Assembly: GCA_023256215.1 (NCBI GenBank)
Contig: JAGDXB010000113.1
Span: 1 to 51,670 of the forward strand
Reading direction: 5' to 3'
Source of the DNA: Vulcanisaeta sp.
GTDB taxonomy: Archaea; Thermoproteota; Thermoprotei; Thermoproteales; Thermocladiaceae
DNA: 51,670 bases
Below are positions 26,268 to 34,604 of the stretch, one piece after another. Each line of letters begins with the position of its first letter. Position 1 is the first letter of the stretch. The notes under the pieces are model-generated. The model did no database searches. It was given only the letters and a program-made list of their open reading frames with translations, and was not told the origin of the DNA. The position numbers and the translations under genes are program-made.

Positions 26268-27455
26268 ATGAGGTATTTAAGTGCGTATTGTAAGAATTGC
26301 CTGATGGGTAAATGTAGAATCTGTGGTAGAGATTGGCTAGTTTCAGAGACCTTAGGTGTCTGTGTTGACTGTATCAGAAATAGACGTGAAGATGCTCTTA
26401 ATATAATTAGAGGAAAGAGGTGGTTATGGAGAATTAGACTTGGCTTGGAAACCGAACCGCCGAGAAATGGGTCAATTCACTGTCACGTATGTATTAATGA
26501 GTGCCGTATATCTAATGGCTCAAGGGGCTTCTGTGGTGTGTGGATTAATGATGGAAAATTAAGGCCTTTAGGTGGTGAGGGCAAGCTCACGTTGATGACG
26601 TACCTAGACCCATTACCCACGAACTGTGTAGCAACGCCGGTATGCCCGGCCGTAGGTAGGGGCTATCCTAAATACTCATTGTCGAGACATGGTGAGTATG
26701 GTTATTTCAACCTGGCGGTATTCATGGGCGGTTGCGAGCTTGATTGCGCGTTTTGTCAGAATTACGAGCATAAGGTCTGGATTGCGCATGGTAAGGTAGG
26801 CGGTTTACTAAGGAGTGTAACCATTGATGAATTAGTTAAGGAGGCTTTAAACCCAAGGGTCACCTGTGTTTGCTACTTCGGAGGTGATCCAACACCACAA
26901 TCATCATTATTAGTATTAGCCTCACGAAAGATAATCAATGAGGCCCTAGCACGCGGACAGCAACCTAAGAGGATTTGCTGGGAGACTAATGGTCTCGCGA
27001 ATCCTTTAATCATGAGGGAAATGGCCAGGCTAAGCCTTATCTCTGGTGGAATTGTTAAGATTGATTGGAAGGCGTGGAATCCAGGCGTTTATGAGGCATT
27101 AACGGGAGTTAATGGTGAGAGAGCAATTAAAAGGCTCGTGGAAAACACGGACTTGATTGCTAGAATTGCGCGTGAAAGGCCTGACCCACCACTACTTGTT
27201 GTAAGTATCTTATTGGTTCCAGGGTATGTAGATGCAGAGGAGGTGAGAGGTATCGCCAGTTATGTGTCATCGCTGTCCAATAAATATAATGTTAACATAC
27301 CTATCGTACTATTAGCATTTCATCCAGATTACTTAATGAAAGATTTACCACCAACAAGCATTCATCATATGGATGAGGCCATAAAAATCGTTAGGGAGGC
27401 AGGTATTAAGGAAATTTATGTAGGTAATGAGTGGTTGCTAGGCGCATATTATTAA
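26268..27455 (+). CDS. AmrS-like radical SAM protein with N-terminal Cys-rich domain
   Basis: A ~395-aa protein. The first ~40 residues carry CKNC, CRIC and CVDC pairs, a likely zinc ribbon. Next comes CHVC...C...GFCGV, seen in the AmrS / pyruvate-formate-lyase-activating-enzyme-like family. The radical SAM site is CELDCAFCQN (CxxxCxxC, one 4Fe-4S). KIDWKAWNPGVYEALTG and LLVPGYVD fit the barrel. A TTG at 26253 is an alternative start; I prefer the ATG at 26268. Known relatives generate a glycyl or substrate radical; this one's partner is not in the window. Confidence 0.85.
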   Translation: MRYLSAYCKNCLMGKCRICGRDWLVSETLGVCVDCIRNRREDALNIIRGKRWLWRIRLGLETEPPRNGSIHCHVCINECRISNGSRGFCGVWINDGKLRPLGGEGKLTLMTYLDPLPTNCVATPVCPAVGRGYPKYSLSRHGEYGYFNLAVFMGGCELDCAFCQNYEHKVWIAHGKVGGLLRSVTIDELVKEALNPRVTCVCYFGGDPTPQSSLLVLASRKIINEALARGQQPKRICWETNGLANPLIMREMARLSLISGGIVKIDWKAWNPGVYEALTGVNGERAIKRLVENTDLIARIARERPDPPLLVVSILLVPGYVDAEEVRGIASYVSSLSNKYNVNIPIVLLAFHPDYLMKDLPPTSIHHMDEAIKIVREAGIKEIYVGNEWLLGAYY

Positions 27456-27520
27456 CATAGTACTTCATAACGGCCAAATAGGTCCCCTTGTCTTTGGTTC
27501 CAGGTCAAACAACATTAAGT

Positions 27521-27553
27521 AAACACCCCTGAGTGCTGTACTCAGGGGTGTTT
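27521..27553. repeat. Perfect 14-bp inverted repeat (hairpin)
   Basis: AAACACCCCTGAGT (27521-27534), loop GCTGT, then ACTCAGGGGTGTTT (27540-27553), with no mismatches. It is G+C-rich compared with the surrounding gap. It lies between the radical SAM stop (27455) and the small gene at 27615. It could be an RNA hairpin, an operator, or a mobile-element scar. I saw no second copy in the window. Confidence 0.85.
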
Positions 27554-27563
27554 AAATCCCTAG

Positions 27564-27593
27564 GTCTCAAAGAGACATTGGTTTTTAAGAACC
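27564..27593 (+). promoter_or_regulatory. Promoter with two further inverted repeats
   Basis: GTCTCAAAGAGAC (27564-27576) is a 5-bp-arm inverted repeat. GGTTTTTAAGAACC (27580-27593) is a near-palindrome (6 of 7 positions) that contains the TATA-like TTTTTAAG, centred ~29 nt from the ATG at 27615. A repressor binding these sites would block TBP access. This is inferred from geometry only. Confidence 0.5.
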
Positions 27594-27614
27594 CTTAACT
27601 CTGGTTATATTTAG

Positions 27615-27779
27615 ATGAGTGGGGTAAGTGGTAAGAGGGAGTTGCCGAAGCTTGAGGTTAGGGGTTTCGTTGGTTATATTAGGTATATTGCTTATTTAGG
27701 GACTTATGATGAGTATGTAAGGGGTTTGAGGAGAAATGACAACCTGGCTAAGGATAGTAATAAGAAAGGGAGTCAATGA
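27615..27779 (+). CDS. Small hypothetical protein (54 aa), possible antitoxin-like partner
   Basis: Encodes MSGVSGKRELPKLEVRGFVG onward, basic with aromatic spacing (YIRYIAYLGTYDEYVRGLRR), ending KKGSQ. I recognise no family. Support for its reality is a TATA box at leaderless distance, good codon usage, and a 44-nt overlap with the next gene in another frame, typical of a coupled small partner. No DNA-binding motif is obvious beyond the basic patches. Confidence 0.55.
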   Translation: MSGVSGKRELPKLEVRGFVGYIRYIAYLGTYDEYVRGLRRNDNLAKDSNKKGSQ

Positions 27780-28155
27780 GGTTATTGCCTGCGCTTTAGC
27801 CAATACTGGGTTTGAGGGTCTAGGGCCAGATATATTAATACCCATCAGTATTGCTCAAAGGCTTGGTCTCCACTTATCTGGTAGCGATGCTGATGTTTAT
27901 GCAGTACGTACAGCCTCAGGGGTCGCTCCAATATATCGTTTTAAGGAGGGCGTCGATGTTAGGGTGCTGGTTGATGATAGGGATGTGCCTATCGTTAGGT
28001 TGGTACCTATTGTTTCTGAGTCTGTCGACTACGTGCTCCTCAGTGATAAGGCATTGACAGAATTGGGAATAGTTATCATTGATGCGAGCAATGGAGTTTG
28101 GTGTTTTCGCGATGAGTTGGGGAGGGTCTTTAGGAATTCATGTAGTCCAGGCTAG
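27736..28155 (+). CDS. Retropepsin-like (clan AA aspartic protease fold) protein with NTG motif
   Basis: This 139-aa protein resembles archaeal clan AA retropepsin-like proteins: a short strand followed by CALANTGFEGLGPDILIPIS, where active members have D-T/S-G, then AQRLGL, and a late YVLLSDKALTELGIVIID equivalent to the L-G-x-x-x-L psi-loop. The catalytic Asp is Asn23 here, so proteolysis is doubtful; Asn deamidation or a binding role is possible. The only usable start is the ATG at 27736, 44 nt inside the upstream small gene. It is convergent with the VIT1-like gene, sharing CTAG (28152-28155). Confidence 0.65.
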   Translation: MTTWLRIVIRKGVNEVIACALANTGFEGLGPDILIPISIAQRLGLHLSGSDADVYAVRTASGVAPIYRFKEGVDVRVLVDDRDVPIVRLVPIVSESVDYVLLSDKALTELGIVIIDASNGVWCFRDELGRVFRNSCSPG

Positions 28156-29279
28156 GTTATTGCTATGTGCAGTAATTGGTGGGCCATTGTACCTATTGTG
28201 TATGTTGCTGCAGCTGCGCCTAGGGATAGGGCTATGTTCATGGCCATTGTACGGATTATCTTACCACTGCCAGATATTGCCGTTAATAGCCCACTTACGG
28301 CTTGGGCTAGGGCAACGAGTACTACTGATACGTATAGCGAACCCACATTACCTATTAAATGACCGAGTAATGGGAAGGGCGCAACAACGAGTAGTGCGCC
28401 AATTAGATAGAACAAGCCAGTATATAGTGCCGACCTGCCAGGGCTTTCCAAAGCCTCCTTAGAAAGACCAATCTCGCCGATCTCCGCAATCCTCTTACTC
28501 ATATCTACACTAGTCGCGACATCCGCAGCGATTCTATCGGCACTCTCACCATTAATGCCCAACTGAGTCAATGATTTCCTAACCCTCTCAGCCCTGGCCT
28601 CAGGGTCTAAATTCTCGACCTCTATATCCACCTTAGACAAAACCGTCTCCCTAATATCCCTCTGCGCCTTGGTCGACATGTAGGCACCGACGGCCATAGA
28701 CAACGTGCCGGCAGTACCAACGATAAGACCTGCCAACGTTATTAGTACCGGATTCGTAACGACAGGCGCCAAGCCAGCCACTGCCGCTAAGACCTCGACT
28801 AAACCGTCACTCATTCCATACATTGCATCCCTAATATTCTCAATAAACGCTTCAAACTTCGACTCCTCCTCCTTAAAGACTTCCTCATGTGCAACCTCAT
28901 CAAGAAGTATTTCCCTGAGTCTATCCGTGTACGGCCCAAGCGCCTTCCTCCTAACCATATCACCATACCTCCTAATCGCCTCAACCTCGGCACTCTCCCT
29001 CAACTTAACAAGAAAACCTAAACCAAACAACCTCCTTATCAATACTGAAAATATGATTGTTGATCGAGAGGGCTTTACATCACTTACATCGATATTTGCC
29101 TGCTTTGCAATAAACCTCCAAAAATCTGCGTGAGATACTTCATATTGTGAAAGCTTAAGTAACTCCTTTCTCAACTCCTCACTCTTCTCAACCTTAGCGA
29201 GCGCCGCGTATATCTCGGCATCCGTTAATTCATCCCTATAGTTCTCGATAATCTCATCCTTACTAAGTCTTAATTCCAT
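28152..29279 (-). CDS. Ferritin-like domain fused to VIT1/CCC1 metal transporter
   Basis: The N-terminal ~145 residues of this 375-aa protein are ferritin-like (rubrerythrin type), with helices carrying carboxylate/His pairs: DAEIYAALAKVE, YEVSHADFW and LLDEVAHEEVF (ExxH). The C-terminal ~200 residues are VIT1/CCC1-like: GMSDGLVEVLAAVAGLA, AYMSTKAQRDI, then the membrane helices LIGALLVVAPFPLL, VVLVALAQAVSGLL and AMNIALSLGAAAATYTIG. It likely moves Fe2+ or Mn2+ across the membrane, with the ferritin-like domain oxidising or delivering the metal. It is monocistronic. Confidence 0.88.
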   Translation of the reverse strand: MELRLSKDEIIENYRDELTDAEIYAALAKVEKSEELRKELLKLSQYEVSHADFWRFIAKQANIDVSDVKPSRSTIIFSVLIRRLFGLGFLVKLRESAEVEAIRRYGDMVRRKALGPYTDRLREILLDEVAHEEVFKEEESKFEAFIENIRDAMYGMSDGLVEVLAAVAGLAPVVTNPVLITLAGLIVGTAGTLSMAVGAYMSTKAQRDIRETVLSKVDIEVENLDPEARAERVRKSLTQLGINGESADRIAADVATSVDMSKRIAEIGEIGLSKEALESPGRSALYTGLFYLIGALLVVAPFPLLGHLIGNVGSLYVSVVLVALAQAVSGLLTAISGSGKIIRTMAMNIALSLGAAAATYTIGTMAHQLLHIAIT

Positions 29280-29382
29280 TTGCTATTTACGAAATGCCCC
29301 GGTTTATTAAACCTATATCCTTAGGATAATTTAATAGAAGCGGTAAGGAATCCGTAATATCGACGTCGTTAATCAATTAGAA

Positions 29383-30183
29383 TTACTTAAGCGTAACTAC
29401 GTGAACAACGACATTCCTTAACACTATATCGTGACTTCTTAAGTCATCAATATAGCCCCTCCTTGCCCTGGCGTATTCAATCTCATTATAATCAAGTACG
29501 GCCGTGTATAGACCCTCAGAACCAGGTTCTATAGTTAGTATTAATTCGCCATTTGGTGACGCCACAAAGCTGCCGCCAAAGACGTCACGTCCATCTGGGT
29601 ATTTATACCCTGTACCCATTGCGGATACGTAGAATACGGAATTCTCAAAGGCCCTAACCAACCCTAGGCTTCTCCATAGGGATATCCTATCAGCACTAAT
29701 ACTGCTGGGGTTTGCGATCAGGTCTATACCCTTTATAGCCATGAGTCTAGCCACCTCGGGATACATGGCATCAATGCATACTATACAACCTATCCTCCAG
29801 CCGTTAACCTCCACAATACCAAGCCGCCTACCATTACTTATACCCTCCCTCTCGCCGGTGGCCTTTGATGGGTATATCTTCTCCGAATAATTGATTAACC
29901 CCTCACCACTAACCATGGGGCATACACTAAGATTCTTGTTGTTCATATTAACATAGACCGCACCACCTATTATCAATGCATTGATTGAGCTTGCAATGTC
30001 CTTAAGCATACTAACGTAGTCATTAAACTCCTCGCTACTAAGAACCTTAACGCCAACCCAGTTCTCGGGCAACACTATTACGTCTGTGGACAGACTCTTA
30101 ACATTGTTAGTGAGCCAGTTTATCCCATCATGGTAATTATTGAATCTCCTCGTTTGCCCCACGGTAACCCTAAGGCTCCTCAT
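29383..30183 (-). CDS. Carbon-nitrogen hydrolase (nitrilase superfamily)
   Basis: The Glu-Lys-Cys triad of this 266-aa protein seems present: Glu in VIVLPENWVG, Lys in YSEKIYPSKATGE, and Cys in CIVCIDAMYPEVARL. Such enzymes cleave amides such as omega-amides or N-carbamoyl compounds. The substrate is unknown. It lies 14 nt after elp3 on the same strand, a likely operon. The loop before the Cys (GWRIGCIVCID) fits the family's G-x-x-I-C-[YF]-D with Cys-Ile-Asp in place of the usual Cys-Tyr-Asp. Confidence 0.88.
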   Translation of the reverse strand: MRSLRVTVGQTRRFNNYHDGINWLTNNVKSLSTDVIVLPENWVGVKVLSSEEFNDYVSMLKDIASSINALIIGGAVYVNMNNKNLSVCPMVSGEGLINYSEKIYPSKATGEREGISNGRRLGIVEVNGWRIGCIVCIDAMYPEVARLMAIKGIDLIANPSSISADRISLWRSLGLVRAFENSVFYVSAMGTGYKYPDGRDVFGGSFVASPNGELILTIEPGSEGLYTAVLDYNEIEYARARRGYIDDLRSHDIVLRNVVVHVVTLK

Positions 30184-30197
30184 ATTTGCTTCATTTA

Positions 30198-31724
30198 TTA
30201 GTCACTTATTAAGGGTTCGTTAATTGCTGCGTTATCCACATTTATGCTTTGTTCTGTAAGTATCGATTTCCTGAGATCCTTAAACATGTAAAAACTACCT
30301 GGGTATTTCCTATAGCCAAGCATCCTATAATACTCCCTAACACCGACACCCGATATAACAAACATCCTATAGGCGTTAAATTCCTCGAGGGCTATGTGCT
30401 CAGCCTTAGCCATCAAGGCACGGCCAAGCCCGCGATGCTGCCACCAAAAGAGATCCATAGCCCTGCTGCCCACGGGTAATTCAGGACCATAAACATGTAA
30501 TTCCCTAATCAATGCGGTCCTTCCAACCCTGATCTCAGGCCTATGCGCATTACTGCTTGGTATCCTAAGTCTCAATATTCCATAGAGAGTATCATCTTCA
30601 TCGATAACCTCCAGGAAAACCTCATGTCCGTTGGATGCATCATAATCAATCCTGTTAATCCGTAAATTCCTAGGTGTTGGCACTAAACCCCTCTTCACGT
30701 ACTTATGCCCAACCTCCCTGCATCGAATCTCAACGCACCTAAGTCCCAGCTTCTCCATGTCCTTGAGTACGACCTCCCTCATATTACCTATTTTCGGTCC
30801 ATCAACGACCCAATGAAGCGGTATATCCCTACCGAACCTCATGACCCTAGCCCACCTGGGTATTGAAGCCATGATACGGGCCAGGAGCCAGTGCCAAGTC
30901 TCCTCATCATAACTCCTATAAAGGCCCTTTAACCACTCCTCGTATAACTCGGTGTCCTTTACCACAAAGGTTGGGTAAACCTTAATGCAGTCGGGCATGA
31001 AGCTTGGGTCACTGAATATTGTCTTTACCATCTCGAGATCCCTATCTGGTGTTGATCCAGGGAGCCCTGGCATTATGTGGTAGCAGACCTTATAGGCAGA
31101 GTCCTTTAGATACTGGGTCGCTTCAATGACTTCCTTAACACCATGACCCCTCTTAACTCTCTTAAGTACATCATCGTATATAGACTGAACACCAATCTCA
31201 ACCCTAGTAAAGCCAAGTCTCAGCATCATGTTAATGTGCTTAGGTCTCGCAAAGTCAGGCCTTGTCTCCAGCTCGAGCGCCACAACCCTTATCCTAGCCC
31301 TCTCATTACGCCTATGTTCATACTCAATATCTGGATGTTCAATAGAGCCAGTTATGAATGGATAATCATTCACAGCCCTAAAGGCATTACCTACAAACCA
31401 CTCGAGATACGACTCGGGCAATGACGTTACAGTACCACCCATAACTATTAACTCAACCTTAGATACTGGGTGGTGAAGAGCCTCGTACTGCTTAATCCTA
31501 GCCACCACCTGTCTATACGGATCATACTTAAGCGGCGCAGCACGAAGAACCACAGGTGAGTCAGGGAGATAACTCTTTGGGGTATTCGTGTTTTTCCCAC
31601 CGGGACAGTATGTGCAGCTGAATGGACATGCCACAGGCTCTACCATGATAGCTACAGGGACAACCCCCGAAATAGTCCTTGTCGGCTTCAATCTATTAAG
31701 TGCAACAACCTGAGTCTTAACCAT
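30198..31724 (-). CDS. elp3: Elp3-like tRNA uridine-34 acetyltransferase/radical SAM
   Basis: This 508-aa protein has a radical SAM domain with CPFSCTYCPGG (Cys33, Cys37, Cys40) and family motifs ELIVMGGTVTSLPESYLEWF, RVEIGVQSIYD and GLPGSTPDRDLEM. A C-terminal GNAT domain follows (GLGRALMAKAEHIA; YYRMLGYRK). In archaea Elp3 alone makes the 5-carboxymethyl modification at wobble U34 of tRNAs from acetyl-CoA and SAM. The N terminus is short compared with eukaryotic Elp3, as in other crenarchaea. The nitrilase gene follows in the same operon. Confidence 0.95.
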   Translation of the reverse strand: MVKTQVVALNRLKPTRTISGVVPVAIMVEPVACPFSCTYCPGGKNTNTPKSYLPDSPVVLRAAPLKYDPYRQVVARIKQYEALHHPVSKVELIVMGGTVTSLPESYLEWFVGNAFRAVNDYPFITGSIEHPDIEYEHRRNERARIRVVALELETRPDFARPKHINMMLRLGFTRVEIGVQSIYDDVLKRVKRGHGVKEVIEATQYLKDSAYKVCYHIMPGLPGSTPDRDLEMVKTIFSDPSFMPDCIKVYPTFVVKDTELYEEWLKGLYRSYDEETWHWLLARIMASIPRWARVMRFGRDIPLHWVVDGPKIGNMREVVLKDMEKLGLRCVEIRCREVGHKYVKRGLVPTPRNLRINRIDYDASNGHEVFLEVIDEDDTLYGILRLRIPSSNAHRPEIRVGRTALIRELHVYGPELPVGSRAMDLFWWQHRGLGRALMAKAEHIALEEFNAYRMFVISGVGVREYYRMLGYRKYPGSFYMFKDLRKSILTEQSINVDNAAINEPLISD

Positions 31725-31974
31725 CCTCCTAATCCCAGTACTTACATATTACGGTTTAAAATGCTTTTTATACCATGTAATTATCGTAACGGAACTCCTC
31801 AGGGCATTAGTACTGGGGCACCGTACAAATTGATGTCAGGGTTCAGGAATAATTATGAAACGTAGACATCCTACGCATTTAAACTCGTTGGGGATAGGGT
31901 CTTAAATTAAGCGCTTAGATCCTCATACATAGGCTTTTTAAGTTGGTTGATGCTATTTATTATCGGTACTCGAA

Positions 31975-33846
31975 GTGTCTGGAGCAATTTCGCTCATTAA
32001 GAGGTATTTTCCGTACGAAGAGTTTAGGAGGTATCAGAGGGAGATAGCTGAGAATATATATAATGCCCTGGCCAGTGGTAGGATTGCCCTTATTGAGGCG
32101 CCAACTGGCGTTGGTAAGACTGCCAGCGCCTTAGCGGCTTCTTTAGCGTATTCCGAGGAGGTTGGTGCTAAGGTTCTATTTCTGGTTAGGACGAAGAATG
32201 AGGCTCAGGCACCGATTAGGGAATTGCGTAGGTTGAGGGATAGGGGCGTTGATGTTGATTATGTGGTAATTAGGAACAGACCTGACATGTGTTGTATGGT
32301 TAGTACCCGTAAATTACCTTATGAGGAATTTCTTGAGGAGTGTAAGTTCCTTAGGTCTAGTGGTGAATGCCCTTACTATGTGAATGTTGGAAAGGTCGAT
32401 ATTAATAGTGTTATGTACCAGGTTATGGAGGGCGCGGATAATGTTACTGGTTATGTTTCATCACTTTGTTCATTTGGTGTGTGCCCTTACGAGATCTCCA
32501 AGGATTACCTGAGTAGGGCAAGGGTTGGTATTATGACGTATTACTACGTATTCAGTATCAACAAACCCGAGACCATGAGTATTGATATTAAAAACTCCGT
32601 TTTAATAATTGATGAGGCTCATAACTTACCTGATGCCATAAGTAGTCTAAACACCGTGAGTCTTCCATTGACTTCAGTATTGGCTTCGATTGTTGAGGTT
32701 AGGAAGTTGATTGATGATGATGAACTGAAAAGCAGGGCATTGAAAATACTAAGAGGCTTGCAGACCTACATGGTTAGGCTGGGGAAGGTTCTTGAGGAGG
32801 AGACTATGGTGTCCATGGAGCTTGGCGACATTCTTCAATTCTTTGAGGACTTTCAAGCAATTACTGAGGCCTATTATGAAATCATTAGGAGAAAAAGAAG
32901 CGCTGGTGTGCCGATACCCTACACGCCGCTGTCCCGTGTTCTTGAGTTTCATAAGGCGATTTTGAATAAGGTTAGTGGTTTTGGTGTTTTCCTGGCCAGA
33001 GAGGAGCAAGGTGTTTCTCTTGTCTATAAGTGTGTGGATCCATCAATAGTTAGTGGTTCGGTACTTAATGAGGGAGGTGGTGTTGTGCTTATGAGTGGTA
33101 CACTACCACCCAGGGAATACATAACAAGCATGCTCGGTATCAATAGGGGAGTTGTTGAGTACAGGGTTAGTTTTAGGGATTATATTAGTCCAAGTAATTA
33201 TGAGGTGTTTATTTACGATGGAGTTACGACAAGGTACCTGGAGAGGGACGAGGAGGAATACGCAAAGATAGCTGGTATGTTGAGCAGGATTTATCAAGCA
33301 TACCCCCTTGATAAGGCTATTTTATCGATATTTCCATCATATGCCGTGCTAAAGGCTGTTAGGAAATATCTGAACCCCAATGTTAAATACATAATGGAAC
33401 TAGGTAGTACTTCTGTCGATGATCTAATTAAGGATTTACGTAGAGATAGAAGGAAATTAATAATGGCCGTGGCCGGAGGCAAACTTGTTGAGGGCGTCGA
33501 GTATAGATTAGGTACCGAAAACATGCTTGGTTTAGTAATAATTGTTGGTGTTCCTTACCCAGAACCTAATGATTATCTTGATGAGGTCATGGAGATACTT
33601 GCGGCAAGGCTTAGTGATAGGAGGTTGGCGTGGGAGTTAACTTATCAGTGGCCTGCCATCGTTAGGGTTAAGCAGGCAGTTGGTAGAGCCTTTAGGTCCG
33701 AGGGTGATAGGGCTTTAGTGATACTTATGGATCGTAGGTTTAGGGAGAATAGGCTGGCCAAGGTCTTCGAGGATTACTTCGGTAAGTATGCCATAGTTAG
33801 TGAGGATGAATTGATTAATAAGTTGATGGTTTTCACTCCTCGCTGA
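31975..33846 (+). CDS. xpd: XPD/Rad3-type DNA helicase with 4Fe-4S domain
   Basis: This 623-aa superfamily 2 helicase has Walker A APTGVGKTAS (42-51), Walker B LIIDEAHNLPDA (DEAH), an iron-sulfur domain with Cys in RPDMCCM, EECKF, GECPYY and LCSFGVCPYE, and motif VI RVKQAVGRAFRSEGD. XPD unwinds DNA 5' to 3' and acts in repair or transcription-associated processes. The start is GTG. The 250-nt gap before it (31725-31974) has no gene; it contains a 9-nt inverted repeat, CCCAGTACT (31734-31742) and AGTACTGGG (31809-31817). The end overlaps the convergent proline-rich gene by 14 nt. Confidence 0.93.
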   Translation: MSGAISLIKRYFPYEEFRRYQREIAENIYNALASGRIALIEAPTGVGKTASALAASLAYSEEVGAKVLFLVRTKNEAQAPIRELRRLRDRGVDVDYVVIRNRPDMCCMVSTRKLPYEEFLEECKFLRSSGECPYYVNVGKVDINSVMYQVMEGADNVTGYVSSLCSFGVCPYEISKDYLSRARVGIMTYYYVFSINKPETMSIDIKNSVLIIDEAHNLPDAISSLNTVSLPLTSVLASIVEVRKLIDDDELKSRALKILRGLQTYMVRLGKVLEEETMVSMELGDILQFFEDFQAITEAYYEIIRRKRSAGVPIPYTPLSRVLEFHKAILNKVSGFGVFLAREEQGVSLVYKCVDPSIVSGSVLNEGGGVVLMSGTLPPREYITSMLGINRGVVEYRVSFRDYISPSNYEVFIYDGVTTRYLERDEEEYAKIAGMLSRIYQAYPLDKAILSIFPSYAVLKAVRKYLNPNVKYIMELGSTSVDDLIKDLRRDRRKLIMAVAGGKLVEGVEYRLGTENMLGLVIIVGVPYPEPNDYLDEVMEILAARLSDRRLAWELTYQWPAIVRVKQAVGRAFRSEGDRALVILMDRRFRENRLAKVFEDYFGKYAIVSEDELINKLMVFTPR

Positions 33847-34525
33847 GTTCCTCACCCTCTTGCTGCTGTTCAGCGGTTTGTTCTTCAGTTGTTTCTTGAA
33901 TCGTCTGTGGTTGTTGCTGTGGTGGCAATGCTTGTTGAGGCTTTACCTGCGGTGGTCTTGGTGGTGGTGCGAATATTCTCTCCTGGGGTTGTTGATACTG
34001 GGGCGTGTATTGCTGCGTTGGCGCTGCGGAGGTTGATTGCTGTCTTAGTGTCCTTACTATATATTCGAATCTCTTATCGAGACCTATGGCTATTTGGTAC
34101 ATCACTATGAAGTCGACGATTAGGGCTGCTGCTATGACGATGAGTGATGCCATGAATGCTATTGAGGAATACGGTAGATAGGCATCGCTTGTCGTTGGGA
34201 ATAGGGTTATTGCTGTTATTATGAAGACTATGGCTATTAACGCCAGAGGTATACCTAGGTAAAGGGCTATCTTGCTGATGCTTGGTGTTAACTCCTCAAT
34301 CCTGGGTTGTTGTGTTGTTGGTCGACTTGGTGGTATTGGCCTTGGTGGTGGTAATTGTGGCTGTGGTTGATAGGCCTGTGGATATTGTGGTGGGGGTGGC
34401 GGTGGTCTATACTGTGGTGGCGGTGGAGGTGGCATTTGTGGAGGTGGTGGAGGTGGGTATGCTGGGTATGGTTGCTGGTACTGAGGTCTCCTGACCTGCT
34501 TCTCTTCCGGCTTCTTCTCGCTCAT
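33833..34525 (-). CDS. Proline/glutamine-rich membrane protein
   Basis: The first ~80 residues of this 230-aa protein are nearly all Pro, Tyr and Gln (YPPPPPPQMPPPPPPQYR repeated in style). Two membrane helices follow (IALYLGIPLALIAIVFIITA; SIAFMASLIVIAAALIVDFI), then a short region with YQIAIGLDKRFEYIV and a second Pro/Gln-rich tail ending in acidic Glu/Gln. The low-complexity tails are probably cytoplasmic and could recruit partners or form condensates. No family is recognised. It is divergent from the topoisomerase gene. Confidence 0.8.
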   Translation of the reverse strand: MSEKKPEEKQVRRPQYQQPYPAYPPPPPPQMPPPPPPQYRPPPPPPQYPQAYQPQPQLPPPRPIPPSRPTTQQPRIEELTPSISKIALYLGIPLALIAIVFIITAITLFPTTSDAYLPYSSIAFMASLIVIAAALIVDFIVMYQIAIGLDKRFEYIVRTLRQQSTSAAPTQQYTPQYQQPQERIFAPPPRPPQVKPQQALPPQQQPQTIQETTEEQTAEQQQEGEELSEE

Positions 34526-34604
34526 TCACAACACCATTTAGTTAGCAGGCTTATTATTTAATAAGTTAATAAAGGTTTCGAAAGAGTTAGGGATAAAGGT
34601 CTTA

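Noticed and set aside
31725-31974. Possible tRNA or structured RNA in the gap before xpd
   Set aside because: GGGTTCAGG resembles a T-loop only loosely; no acceptor stem or anticodon arm pairs, and the only clear feature is a widely spaced 9-nt inverted repeat.
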